Of a DNA stretch of 36,496 nucleotides, positions 7,937 through 16,891 are shown in pieces; positions within the stretch are counted from its first letter, which is position 1, and each line of letters opens with the position of its first letter. The stretch lies in the NCBI GenBank assembly GCA_016931115.1, contig JAFGFM010000227.1:1-36496 (forward strand), written 5' to 3'. The position numbers were made by a program, and so were the translations under genes. Origin of the DNA: Deltaproteobacteria bacterium (GTDB taxonomy: Bacteria > Desulfobacterota > DSM-4660 > Desulfatiglandales > HGW-15). The notes beneath the pieces were generated by a model, which made no database searches, had not been told where the DNA came from, and saw only the letters and a program-made list of their open reading frames with translations.

Positions 7937-8794
7937 ATGAAATCAATCAGAGGAATGGTTAAGCTAAAGCATGAAAATGCAATATACTATATACCCATGG
8001 TCATTTTCCTGGTTATACTGCTCTATTATCCATTTTTCAGATGGCTTTTGATATCATGGCTAAATAACCCTGCTGATACCTTTGGATATCTGGCGCCTTT
8101 TGTCTCAGCATGGGCTATTTATCTCAGACGAAGAGAGATTAATGGTATTGAAATATCTTCTGCAAAATCAGGCTGGATCCTGTTCCTATCAGGTTTGCTG
8201 CTGGTATTACTTTACCGGATATATGACCAGACAGTATTTGCCTCTGTTTCTCTCCCCCTTTTTTTATATGGAGTTACTCTTATTTACTGGGGAAGAAAAC
8301 GAAGCAGATACATGCTGTTCCCATTCCTGTTTCTTGTATTTCTATACCCATGGGGTGATATTTTGAATACCCTGATTGGCTTCAAGTTAAGACAATTCAG
8401 CGTTTATATATCCTGTCTTATATTTATCTGTATGGGAATGGACGCTGCTATTTCCGGCACCCTGTTGTATACAGGACGATTTCTTGTAGACATTGCACCT
8501 GCCTGCAGCGGGTTGACCATGATGAATGTACTCTTATTTATGGGCGCTATCGGGGCATATCTATATAATGGAAAGAAGTCAAAAGGGATAATAATCTTTT
8601 TATCAGTTATACCTTTAAGTTTAATTATGAACACCATCAGGATATTTTTTACCGGTTTGACAGGGCATTTTTTTGGAGAAAAAACAGCCCTGAATTTTTA
8701 TCATGATATTTCTGGTATGTTTATTTTTGGTCTTGCACTCTTATTTTTATATTGGGAGGCATCTTTTTTTAACCGGGTTGATCAGAAAAAATGA
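7937..8794 (+). CDS. exosortase (PEP-CTERM transpeptidase/protease)
   Basis: 285 residues, almost entirely membrane-spanning, with about eight hydrophobic segments. The three catalytic residues of the exosortase/archaeosortase family are present: Cys190 in APACSGL, Arg235 in MNTIRIFFTG and His256 in FYHDISG. Exosortases cleave PEP-CTERM proteins at the outer face of the inner membrane and are thought to transfer them to a surface acceptor. The upstream gene supplies a likely substrate, and the downstream gene overlaps by four bases (ATGA). An alternative start at the ATG at 7955 follows an AGAGGA stretch and would remove six residues. The family assignment is strong; I do not assign a numbered subclass. 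Confidence 0.95.
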   Translation: MKSIRGMVKLKHENAIYYIPMVIFLVILLYYPFFRWLLISWLNNPADTFGYLAPFVSAWAIYLRRREINGIEISSAKSGWILFLSGLLLVLLYRIYDQTVFASVSLPLFLYGVTLIYWGRKRSRYMLFPFLFLVFLYPWGDILNTLIGFKLRQFSVYISCLIFICMGMDAAISGTLLYTGRFLVDIAPACSGLTMMNVLLFMGAIGAYLYNGKKSKGIIIFLSVIPLSLIMNTIRIFFTGLTGHFFGEKTALNFYHDISGMFIFGLALLFLYWEASFFNRVDQKK

Positions 8795-9663
8795 CAAAAG
8801 AACAAATAAATATATTTAAAAAGGTTGTATATCTTTTACTCGCTATAGGAATAACGATTGAAATCATCGTGATATACAAGGATATTTTTTTATGGATGAA
8901 AACAGCATGGTTTACCTATCCTCCTGACAGGTTTGGAATATTTATCCCCCTGCTTTTTTTGTTTATATTCTTATACAGGTTTATCAGAAATCCTATTAAA
9001 AAAATAAAGGGCAACAGGATCGGGTTCTTTGTAATAGTTAGCGGGGCTTTAATCTTTATGATTGGTATTTTTGCGGATATTCATATCATACAGGCAGCCT
9101 CACTTATTATCACCTGCTATGGTATTGTTTTGTATCTGATGGGCAGTGAATGGGGAATGATTATGCTTTTCCCATTTTTCTTTCTTATTTTTATGCTGCC
9201 CACAACATCTTTTTTAATAGAGTCTATTTTCAGTGTGCCTCTTAGAAGCATGACTGCAAAGATAACATGCAAAATACTGAATTCAACCGGAAGTGCGTGT
9301 GAAACAATTAACTGCATTTTATATGTTTTTAATACAGAACTCCCTGTTCAATATTACAGGGAATCCATATCATCCCTTATGATGCATATAATTCTTACCT
9401 TTATTGCGGCAGAGTTTATCTTCATAAAAAACTGGAGCAAATTTTTGTACCTGCTTTTACTATGGGCACCATATATCATAATCGCTCACAGTGTTTTATA
9501 TCTGGTAATGGGCTGGGTGTATGCATCAGGGAGTGTCAATCAATCTGAAATAATCTGGGCATACAGGAAATGGTTACCTGCCATATTACATGTGTTAATG
9601 CTTATTTTTACCTGGGCCATGATAAGAAAAATTACAGGGAGAAAAGACCATGTCAGCAGATAG
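8791..9663 (+). CDS. exosortase-like membrane protein lacking the catalytic Cys/Arg (pseudo-exosortase)
   Basis: 290 residues with roughly eight membrane segments. It parallels the preceding exosortase in several stretches: PPDRFGIFIPLL against NPADTFGYLAPFV, GFFVIVSGALIF against GWILFLSGLLLV, and YLMGSEWGMIMLFPFFFLIF against YWGRKRSRYMLFPFLFLVF. By hand alignment on the shared Met-Met pair, the active-site Cys becomes Ser192 (YYRESISSLMMH) and the Arg position falls at Leu236 (AHSVLYLVMG); no HD-x-x-G motif is seen near the end. It is therefore probably catalytically dead and may pair with or regulate the active enzyme. Start and stop are coupled to the neighbours (4-base overlap upstream, 14-base overlap with the EpsI gene). 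The homology is my reading and not a database result. Confidence 0.75.
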   Translation: MTKEQINIFKKVVYLLLAIGITIEIIVIYKDIFLWMKTAWFTYPPDRFGIFIPLLFLFIFLYRFIRNPIKKIKGNRIGFFVIVSGALIFMIGIFADIHIIQAASLIITCYGIVLYLMGSEWGMIMLFPFFFLIFMLPTTSFLIESIFSVPLRSMTAKITCKILNSTGSACETINCILYVFNTELPVQYYRESISSLMMHIILTFIAAEFIFIKNWSKFLYLLLLWAPYIIIAHSVLYLVMGWVYASGSVNQSEIIWAYRKWLPAILHVLMLIFTWAMIRKITGRKDHVSR

Positions 9664-10276
9664 CCAGGCGAAAAAATTAAAAATAATTTTCCTTATACTT
9701 TTATTTGTTATTCTTTTTTTGTACTGGTTTAATAAGAAACAAAAGAATATTGAAATAGGCTCTTCCCTGGATAATATCACAATGGATATCGATGGATGGA
9801 AAGGAACCAACCTTACTCCCAGTGAAAAGGAAAAGAACTGGGTAGATAAGGGGGATCTGATAATCAGAAGCTATCAGAAAGACAACAATTCAGTATACCT
9901 TGTGGCAATACAGGAAAAAGGTGATCGCCACAAGGTACATTCCCCTCAAGATTGTTATTCAGGTTCTGGCTGGGTTATTTTAAGAAAAGACAATATAAGC
10001 ATAGGTGATGAAAATAACAAAGATAAGATCGTCAGAAGAATGCATGTGGCAAAGGATAACAAATCGCGACTGGTTTATTACTGGTTCACAAACGGATATG
10101 AACGATCTACTAGTTTTAAAGGACACCTAATTCTATTTTTGAGGGACATTCTGCTGAAGGGCTCAATAAGATCATGGATGTGCATCCAGGTTTCCGCTGA
10201 TATAAAAACTGATGCAGACAGGACTTCAGAGATAATGGAATCCTTTATAAGCCAACTTGACACTCAGAACAGGTAA
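9650..10276 (+). CDS. EpsI-family exosortase-associated protein
   Basis: 208 residues. One N-terminal membrane anchor (about 10-26) is followed by an exported domain carrying EpsI hallmarks: DGWKG, HSPQDCYSGSGW (about 97-108) and YYWFTNG. EpsI proteins occur next to or fused to exosortases and EPS genes; their biochemical role is unproven, though the conserved Cys in the HSP...CY motif suggests a catalytic or binding site. The start ATG follows a GGGAG ribosome site inside the end of the upstream gene. It completes a cassette of substrate, exosortase, pseudo-exosortase and EpsI. Confidence 0.88.
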   Translation: MSADSQAKKLKIIFLILLFVILFLYWFNKKQKNIEIGSSLDNITMDIDGWKGTNLTPSEKEKNWVDKGDLIIRSYQKDNNSVYLVAIQEKGDRHKVHSPQDCYSGSGWVILRKDNISIGDENNKDKIVRRMHVAKDNKSRLVYYWFTNGYERSTSFKGHLILFLRDILLKGSIRSWMCIQVSADIKTDADRTSEIMESFISQLDTQNR

Positions 10277-10291
10277 TTGAAAAGGTTAAAC

Positions 10292-11137
10292 ATGAAAGAA
10301 CCAGTCGATATATTATTTATCACTTTCAATCGCATTGAGTATGTCAATAAAACTATTAATCATCTGCTTGATGATACAGCAAATTTCCGCCTCTATTTTT
10401 GGGATAATGGATCAAAAGATGGTACTGCTGATGTTATTAGAGGATTACAGGATGAAAGGATCGCGGAACGCCATCTATGCCCTGTTAATGTGATGCAGGC
10501 CTACCCGACCGAGTGGTTTCTTGAAAGATGCAGATCAGAGATTATTGGCAAGATCGATGATGATACAATTGCCCCATATGGATGGATAGAAAAAATAGGA
10601 GATGCACTTAAAAAGAATGTATCTCTTGGCATGTTAGGTTGCTGGACATTCTGGCCTGAAGATTATGAAAGAAACAGAATCGAGGCATCAAAGAAGATCA
10701 TAGACTTTGGAGATCATCAGATTCTTCACAATTCCTATATTGGCGGGACAGCCTTCCTTATGAAACGTGATGTCGCAAAGAAATATTATATCAGGAATCA
10801 CATGGGTAATGCCTTTCCGATAGATCGCATAAAGATGACAGTCGATGGCTTTATAAGCGGGTGGTATTTTCCACTTATATATGCCGAACATATGGATGAT
10901 CCCAGGTCAGAACACTGCCTTATGACAAAAAATGGCGGGTTTAATAAGAATGCCGCTTTAACAGCAAAGGTACGCAATATCAGGACACCTGAACAGTATC
11001 TTGAATGGATCATGAAAGATGCGGATAATATCCTTACTACTCCAGTAAGCAGGCAGCTGAAAAAAATTCAGGGAGAGAACTCTCTTACCAACAGGATAAA
11101 AAGAAAGATTAAAAACTCAGTTTCAAAACTTTTTTAG
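10292..11137 (+). CDS. GT2-family glycosyltransferase
   Basis: 281 residues from the ATG at 10292, chosen over a TTG five codons earlier because aaagg sits at the right distance. The GT-A fold signature is visible: ILFITFNR at the start, FWDNGSKDGT, and KIDDDT, the metal-binding DxD-type motif. The C-terminal half (FGDHQILHNSYIGGTAFLMKR and later) has no membrane segment, so the enzyme is probably cytosolic or peripheral. It transfers a sugar from a nucleotide donor to the growing repeat unit; donor and linkage cannot be inferred. It is in the exosortase operon, 15 bases after EpsI and 32 before the flippase. Confidence 0.9.
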   Translation: MKEPVDILFITFNRIEYVNKTINHLLDDTANFRLYFWDNGSKDGTADVIRGLQDERIAERHLCPVNVMQAYPTEWFLERCRSEIIGKIDDDTIAPYGWIEKIGDALKKNVSLGMLGCWTFWPEDYERNRIEASKKIIDFGDHQILHNSYIGGTAFLMKRDVAKKYYIRNHMGNAFPIDRIKMTVDGFISGWYFPLIYAEHMDDPRSEHCLMTKNGGFNKNAALTAKVRNIRTPEQYLEWIMKDADNILTTPVSRQLKKIQGENSLTNRIKRKIKNSVSKLF

Positions 11138-11169
11138 TTATATCTTCAAGGTATATCTTCAGGAAATAA

Positions 11170-12663
11170 ATGTTTTTTAAGGACCTCTATACAGGATTAT
11201 TTAAAAGCAAAACCGATTCACTTAAGCTCTTAAGCATTCGGTCTGCGATTTGGAGTCTGATGGGAAAAGGAGGAAGCCATATAATAAGGCTTGCCGGTAA
11301 CCTGATCCTGACGCGTATCCTTTTTCCAGAGGCATTTGGCCTGATGGCTACAGCCAATATTGTGCTTGTCATGGCAGAGCTGTTTTCAGATACAGGGGTT
11401 AAAACCGCAATCATTCAGAATCCACGAGGAGCTGAGCCTGCCTTTCTTAATACAGTCTGGGTAATAAATATAGTCAGGGGAATAATACTAAGCAGTTTTA
11501 TTGTGGCAATAGCCTGGCCTTTATCGGCATTCTATAATCAACCTGTTTTAATGAACCTCTTTTTTATTATGGGTATAAGCCATTTTATATCAGGCTTTGA
11601 AAATCCTGCGCTTCCGCTCCTGATAAAAAATTTCAAGGTAGAAAAACAGGTAAAAATGGAACTTATTACCCAGTTTGTTGCACTGACCACCACAGTTATG
11701 TTTGCATATTATATGCAATCGGTTTATGCACTTGCCATTGGATACAGTTTTTCAGTGCTTTACAGGTTGATAGCTACATATTTTGCAGTCCGATTTAGAC
11801 CTCGTTTTGTATGGGACAGGGAAACAGGAAAAGAAATATTTAATTTCGGTAAATATGTATTCATTAATACTCTGATCACTGTTACCGTCTATCAACTGGA
11901 TATACTGTTAATAGGTAAGATACTGGATATGACAACACTGTCTTATTATAATATCGGTAAAAACCTTGGCATACTGGTATTTACCTTCTGCAGTCAGGTG
12001 GTATCACAGTCCTATCTGCCTGCTGTAAGCTCGGTTCAGAATGATATTTTAAGGGTACAGCGCATCTTTAAAAGGACAATTACCTTCTTCCTGACCATCT
12101 CTATCCCTATCTCTCTGATAATGATAATATTTTCACGCGATATAATACAGATAATGTATGATCCCAGATATGAGCTTTCATATATCTCTCTTGCCTGGCT
12201 TGCCATGGCCGGGATATTCAGGATAATTGGGAATTTCTCCGGTGCCACTTTTTTTGCCCTTGGAAAACCTGCACTTGAAACATCATCAATGGCAGCAGGT
12301 TTATTGATTGTGGCTGTAGCTCTTTTCACAGGTGTTAATACAGGAGGGCTTTCAGGAGCATCATGCGGTGTTGCTGTATCAATTTCATTTATACCAGTTA
12401 TAGAAAGTTTTCTTCTTGTACGTTGTGTAAAGTTCTCTTTGAAAACTGTTATTGGCCCATATTTGCAGGTGTTTTTTATTGGCGGCATCTGCCTTGTCAT
12501 TCATATGATGGCTAAAACATGGTTCCTCTCCATGTATAACAACAGGATTTTATATGCCTTATCCATAACCATCTTTGCTGTTATTTTATCACTTCTTGTA
12601 TTCCGCTATATTGAAGGGCCAAATCCTTTTGGAGACAGGGGAGGGGGCGTATCAAAAAGTTAA
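11170..12663 (+). CDS. Wzx-type polysaccharide flippase (MOP superfamily)
   Basis: 497 residues with about 12-14 hydrophobic segments and the N-terminal pattern of the WzxC/TuaB type (SAIWSLMGKGGSHIIRLAGNLILTRILFPEAFGL). It would flip undecaprenyl-diphosphate-linked repeat units across the inner membrane. An aggaaata ribosome site precedes the ATG. Its TAA overlaps the TAA of the convergent GT2 gene (12660-12663), so two EPS operons meet tail to tail with no intergenic space. Confidence 0.92.
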   Translation: MFFKDLYTGLFKSKTDSLKLLSIRSAIWSLMGKGGSHIIRLAGNLILTRILFPEAFGLMATANIVLVMAELFSDTGVKTAIIQNPRGAEPAFLNTVWVINIVRGIILSSFIVAIAWPLSAFYNQPVLMNLFFIMGISHFISGFENPALPLLIKNFKVEKQVKMELITQFVALTTTVMFAYYMQSVYALAIGYSFSVLYRLIATYFAVRFRPRFVWDRETGKEIFNFGKYVFINTLITVTVYQLDILLIGKILDMTTLSYYNIGKNLGILVFTFCSQVVSQSYLPAVSSVQNDILRVQRIFKRTITFFLTISIPISLIMIIFSRDIIQIMYDPRYELSYISLAWLAMAGIFRIIGNFSGATFFALGKPALETSSMAAGLLIVAVALFTGVNTGGLSGASCGVAVSISFIPVIESFLLVRCVKFSLKTVIGPYLQVFFIGGICLVIHMMAKTWFLSMYNNRILYALSITIFAVILSLLVFRYIEGPNPFGDRGGGVSKS

Positions 12664-13673
12664 GTAAGGCTCATTTTTTTAACATTAAGTCTGTTATACA
12701 GAGGTTTGCCTGATATTAAACCATAATAATATCTGATCACCCCGAAAAGCTGCGGAAATACAATAATAATAGCATTTACAGTATATATTATTATATCTTT
12801 CCATGGTCTGTTAAACTGTTTTTTAAATTTGAAAATGCTGAATGAAGGCTTTACTGCAAACAGTAAAGCGAATATCAGACCAGAGAATACAAAACCTGAT
12901 ATGAATCCTGTAAGCATTATGATAAGAGGTAATAGAGATCTGACCAATATGCGCAGAGTCTCCCTGAACCACATTTTTTCATTTTTTTTAATATACCTGA
13001 AGGAGATTTCCGCATATGCATATCCGCCTCGAAATGCCCTTTTGAGATATTTTAAAAAGCTGCTCATATTGATGTCATGCATGGCCATGGTATGGCCTGA
13101 GCGTTTAATTAACCAGCCCTTTTCTCTGATCCGGTAACTTAAATCAGGGTCTTCCCCCGCAATCAGGTATTCATCATACCCATTCGCATCCTCCAGTGCC
13201 TTCCTGCTAATTAAAACGCCTCCACCAAAGAAGTCGCATGGCCCCTCTTTGCCTGCCCACTCCATTTCTGCAAGGATATGATATATGTTTTTATCTGGAT
13301 AGATTTCTTTAAGCGTTCCGGTTACTGCCCCAATATTATTTTCCAGTAATTTATGGGCATGTAGAAACCAGTCAGGGTCAATTATCATATCTGCATCAAG
13401 AAACTGTATTATTGGAGATGAAAGGGTAAGCCAACCAGCATTCCTTCCGCGTCCCGGTGTTGGGTGTGGATTGTTGAGTTGCATAACCCTTACCCCCTCA
13501 AAGCCTGTTGCCAGATCAGGGGTGTTATCAGATGATCCGCCATCAACATATGTAATATCCAGTAAATCCTGCGGGTAATTAACGGCCCTGATAGCCTTTA
13601 TACAATCGGCGATATGTGAGCACTCGTTTATGCCTATTATCACAATCCCAATTTTCGGCAGTATCTTTTCCAT
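12660..13673 (-). CDS. GT2-family glycosyltransferase with C-terminal membrane segments
   Basis: 337 residues. The GT-A domain (about 8-230) shows IVIIGINECSHI, YVDGGSSDNT, PGRGRNAGW, FLDADMI (DxD) and AGEDPDLSYRIREKGW, the later acidic/aromatic motif typical of processive-like GT2 enzymes. Two to three hydrophobic segments follow (LLPLIIMLTGFISGFVFSGL and another near 295-315), which anchor the catalytic domain to the inner membrane. It is the last gene of the Wza-to-GT operon, three bases after the preceding GT2 stop, and converges with the flippase gene. Sugar specificity is unknown. Confidence 0.9.
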   Translation of the reverse strand: MEKILPKIGIVIIGINECSHIADCIKAIRAVNYPQDLLDITYVDGGSSDNTPDLATGFEGVRVMQLNNPHPTPGRGRNAGWLTLSSPIIQFLDADMIIDPDWFLHAHKLLENNIGAVTGTLKEIYPDKNIYHILAEMEWAGKEGPCDFFGGGVLISRKALEDANGYDEYLIAGEDPDLSYRIREKGWLIKRSGHTMAMHDINMSSFLKYLKRAFRGGYAYAEISFRYIKKNEKMWFRETLRILVRSLLPLIIMLTGFISGFVFSGLIFALLFAVKPSFSIFKFKKQFNRPWKDIIIYTVNAIIIVFPQLFGVIRYYYGLISGKPLYNRLNVKKMSLT

Positions 13674-13676
13674 AAT

Positions 13677-14666
13677 TTATTTGCGTTTACATGACCTGTA
13701 TACTTCACACAATGTAGTCAGGATATTCTTCATGGTCTGTTTCGCGTTTTCTCTCTTATTATGTGATTTCAATGAACCACTATGCAGATTTTTTATATAT
13801 ACGATGGCATTCCAAATAAATTCTATCCCTAACACAGTAATAGCATAATACCAGCCATAAAATTTAAGGTAATATTTCCATTCGCTTTCAAGACGAATTT
13901 TTAGTATCTGTTTGCCATTTTCTGAAAATGTACTGTCCGATTTTTCAGCACTCTTCCCTCCCAGATGAATCACTTCTGTATGGGGATAATAGACCACATC
14001 CCATCCAGATCTTCTGGCTGAAAGGCAGTAATCCACCTCTTCAAAATAGAGAAAATACCGGTCATCAAGATATCCTATTGAATCCATTGTTTCCCTGCGA
14101 ATAAGGAAATAGGCGCCTACCACCCAGCCAACACGCAGTGGATATGAATGATTCCACCATGTATAATCTACCCTGCCAAAAAAGCGCGATTTTGAATAGC
14201 GGTCTGAAAGCCCTGTAATGGCAAGAAATTTATTTAACGGCCCTGGAAGCATTCGTGCAGATGGCTGCATCCTGTTGTCCGTGTCTGTAAGTTTGCAGCC
14301 AAGTATCCCGGTATCAGGGTGTTGATCCATATATGAAATAGTCTTTACAAGGGTGTTTTTTCTTATAAAGGCATCAGAGTTTAATAAAAGTATATATCTT
14401 CCTTTTGCTATCTTCATACCGGGGATGTTACCGCCTGCAAAACCTCTATTTTCAGTGAGTCTTATCAGCCTGACCCACGGAAAATCTGTTTCGATCATGT
14501 CAGCAGAACCATCCTTTGATCCATTATCAACTGCAATTATTTCAAAATCTATTCCCGTTGAGTTCTCTTTAACGCAATTGATGCAATCAGCAGTTAATTC
14601 TCTGGTATTAAATGAGACTATTATTATGGAGACATCAGGAATTGATTTGCTGCTATCTTTTAACAT
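13677..14666 (-). CDS. GT2-family glycosyltransferase, rhamnosyltransferase-like (WbbL type)
   Basis: 329 residues. Motifs in order are SIIIVSFNTRELTADCI, AVDNGSKDGSADMI, ENRGFAGGNIPGM, LLLNSDAF (metal site), and FLYFEEVDYCLSARRSGWDVVYYP followed by VIHLGGKS. This set is typical of the WbbL-like subgroup, many of which transfer rhamnose from dTDP-L-rhamnose. That would fit the dTDP-rhamnose reductase gene at 33845-34729, although specificity within GT2 is poorly predictable. One C-terminal hydrophobic patch (WYYAITVLGIEFIWNAIVYI) may touch the membrane. Confidence 0.9.
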   Translation of the reverse strand: MLKDSSKSIPDVSIIIVSFNTRELTADCINCVKENSTGIDFEIIAVDNGSKDGSADMIETDFPWVRLIRLTENRGFAGGNIPGMKIAKGRYILLLNSDAFIRKNTLVKTISYMDQHPDTGILGCKLTDTDNRMQPSARMLPGPLNKFLAITGLSDRYSKSRFFGRVDYTWWNHSYPLRVGWVVGAYFLIRRETMDSIGYLDDRYFLYFEEVDYCLSARRSGWDVVYYPHTEVIHLGGKSAEKSDSTFSENGKQILKIRLESEWKYYLKFYGWYYAITVLGIEFIWNAIVYIKNLHSGSLKSHNKRENAKQTMKNILTTLCEVYRSCKRK

Positions 14667-14686
14667 ATTGTAAATCCATATAACTC

Positions 14687-15592
14687 TTACAGTTCATGAC
14701 TTTTCTTATCCAGACTGCCTTGTACAAATCCCATTGTCCAGTATGATAACCCTGTTAGAAATAGAGGTAATGACCTGATAAACCGGAAAACGTGAAGCAG
14801 GCCTGCATTTACAATCCTTGGTATAATCCTGCAGCATTTTATAATAAAAAACAAAGGTGCAAAGATGAAAGGGAAAATACCTGATTGATAAAAACTTCCT
14901 GATTCATTTTTTCTGTATATTGCAACATATTTTCCGAGCAGTTTTTGATTCGCAAAAAAACTTTTACAGTTTTCCCTAAAGATATGGGAGACAGTAATTT
15001 CAGGTACAAACCAGACCTTTTCAAACCTGCTTATATTGATGCCCAGCATGACATCTTCGGATGCCCTCATATCAGGAAATCCCCCTGCCTTATAAAATAT
15101 TCCCCTGTCACAGAATAAATTACAACTGGGAACAAACTTTTTTACCCTGTTTACTCCAACCGGCAGAAATTCATTAAATTGAAGGTAATACTGCGCGAGT
15201 GCGATAGATTTACTCTTTTGAAAATCAGGAATTTCGATTCCTCCACCACCGGTTAAATAACCTGATTCATAGGCCTCTTTTATTTTGTGCAGAAAATTAG
15301 GAGAGGGAACAACATCAGAATCAATGAACACAAGTAAAGTACCACTTGAATGGCTTGCACCCAGATTTCTTCCTTCTGAAGGGGAGAGTCTATTTTCCGA
15401 TCTGATAATTTTTATAATACTGGAAGCCTCACACTGAGAGATAATTCTGTCCATACTCCCATCATCAGAAGAGTCTACCAAAACAACTTCGTAATCATCT
15501 ATATTTTGTTGATTAATTATTCCTTCGATTGTATGCACCAGTGTCTTTGAAGAGTTATATGAAGGTATAATTACTGAAATCTGTATGCTCAT
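14687..15592 (-). CDS. GT2-family glycosyltransferase
   Basis: 301 residues. The GT-A signature is ISVIIPSYNSSKTL, VLVDSSDDGS, NRLSPSEGRNLGA and FIDSDVVP (DxD). A hydrophobic C-terminal region (SGIFPFIFAPLFFIIKCC and another at about 275-290) suggests membrane attachment. It starts 13 bases after the GT4 gene and is followed after 20 bases by another GT2, as expected for repeat-unit assembly genes in one transcript. Donor and acceptor sugars are unknown. Confidence 0.9.
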   Translation of the reverse strand: MSIQISVIIPSYNSSKTLVHTIEGIINQQNIDDYEVVLVDSSDDGSMDRIISQCEASSIIKIIRSENRLSPSEGRNLGASHSSGTLLVFIDSDVVPSPNFLHKIKEAYESGYLTGGGGIEIPDFQKSKSIALAQYYLQFNEFLPVGVNRVKKFVPSCNLFCDRGIFYKAGGFPDMRASEDVMLGINISRFEKVWFVPEITVSHIFRENCKSFFANQKLLGKYVAIYRKNESGSFYQSGIFPFIFAPLFFIIKCCRIIPRIVNAGLLHVFRFIRSLPLFLTGLSYWTMGFVQGSLDKKSHEL

Positions 15593-15605
15593 AGTATGCT
15601 TTATA

Positions 15606-16838
15606 TCAGAAGGTTTTCAAGAAAAAATCAGCCATCTGTTTACAGTTCTTTTCAAGATCATACAGGTTTGCAACTTTCTTTCTTGCATTTTTCCCTATCT
15701 TCTCCTGCAGCGGTCTGTTCTTTAAAAGTAATTCAATCCTGTCAGCAAGTGTAACAGTATCTGATGGAGCGATAAGCATTCCATCTTCGTTATCATTAAT
15801 CAGCTCAGGGATACCTGCTATACGGGTTGTGATGCATGGGATCTCTTTTGCCATTGCCTCCATCAAAACTACCGGGACACCTTCTGCAAAGCTTGGAAGG
15901 ACAAATAACTCCGCAGTATCATAATAATATTTTACCAGGTCCTGCCCCAGTGCCCCTGTAAAGGTAATTGAATCATGGATGTTAAGATCTTTTGCGAGTA
16001 ACTCAAGAGATTCTCTGTCAGGCCCATCACCAATGAATGTCAGATTAAAAATTGTTCCACGCTTTTTTAGCAAAGCGCAGGCCTCTAATAGAATATGTTG
16101 ACCTTTAGCAGGGACAAGCCTTCCTACGCATAAAATAGTAGGGATTGCATTTTCAGCTCTATCTACAGGTGTGAATTTAGATATGTCAACACCGCAGCGT
16201 ATTATATGAAACTTATTCCAGTAACTGTAAGGTACAACCCTTATCAACTGGCTTTTACAGAAATGGCTGATACACCTTATCTTTGATGCCCTTTTTATCT
16301 TATCTGCTATTAAATTATTATCTATGTTATAGAAGATATCAGGGCCATGTATGCTCAGGCTGAATGAAACAGTGCCGAAACATGCAGAAATCATGGCAAC
16401 AGTAGCCGCAGGATTTGCAAAATGGACATGGATATGTTCCACCCTGTTATTAAGTGCCCAGTTCACCAGTATGCCTGCTTCAATAAAATAACCACTTGAT
16501 TTTAAAAGACCGAAATGCCCTTTACGCGAAAATTGACAGGTATTAATTAACATTGAATAATACCTGTGTGGAGACTTAATCAAGAGTCTAAGATGATCTG
16601 ACAGTATATTTATTTTCGATCTGTTTTTTATGTATAGTGTATTTTCTGCATCTCCTTTTTCTTCATCGGTCATTTTTATCAGCATCTCAGGTCTTCTAAT
16701 AGATGCTGTTTTAATATCAAGACCGCTTTTCCTTAACTCCTGAACCTCTCTGAAAATGAAGGTATGAGAAATAGCTGGGTATTCACTTGCAAGATAGGCC
16801 ACAACAGAATCGTTGCGAGAAGTCTGAATTTTGTTCAT
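15606..16838 (-). CDS. GT4-family glycosyltransferase (WcaL/exosortase-locus type)
   Basis: 410 residues with a GT-B fold. The N-terminal part has SEYPAISHTFIFREVQELRKSG, the opening typical of colanic-acid WcaL-like enzymes, and HVHFANPAA. The C-terminal GT4 domain has ILCVGRLVPAKGQHILLEA, FIGDGPDRESL and PSFAEGVPVVLMEAMA with the E-x7-E motif that contacts the donor phosphate. It is a retaining transferase, cytosolic or membrane-peripheral. The start is well supported by AGGTGA about six bases before the ATG. A 53-base spacer separates it from the unknown membrane protein upstream. Confidence 0.92.
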   Translation of the reverse strand: MNKIQTSRNDSVVAYLASEYPAISHTFIFREVQELRKSGLDIKTASIRRPEMLIKMTDEEKGDAENTLYIKNRSKINILSDHLRLLIKSPHRYYSMLINTCQFSRKGHFGLLKSSGYFIEAGILVNWALNNRVEHIHVHFANPAATVAMISACFGTVSFSLSIHGPDIFYNIDNNLIADKIKRASKIRCISHFCKSQLIRVVPYSYWNKFHIIRCGVDISKFTPVDRAENAIPTILCVGRLVPAKGQHILLEACALLKKRGTIFNLTFIGDGPDRESLELLAKDLNIHDSITFTGALGQDLVKYYYDTAELFVLPSFAEGVPVVLMEAMAKEIPCITTRIAGIPELINDNEDGMLIAPSDTVTLADRIELLLKNRPLQEKIGKNARKKVANLYDLEKNCKQMADFFLKTF

Positions 16839-16891
16839 TTAATCACCTATAATAAAACAGTATTTAATTAGCTATTTACTGTTAGTTTTTT

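Noticed and set aside
12036-12500. 154-codon open frame on the - strand
   Set aside because: It is antisense to the Wzx flippase gene, and its composition reflects the complementary codon pattern only.
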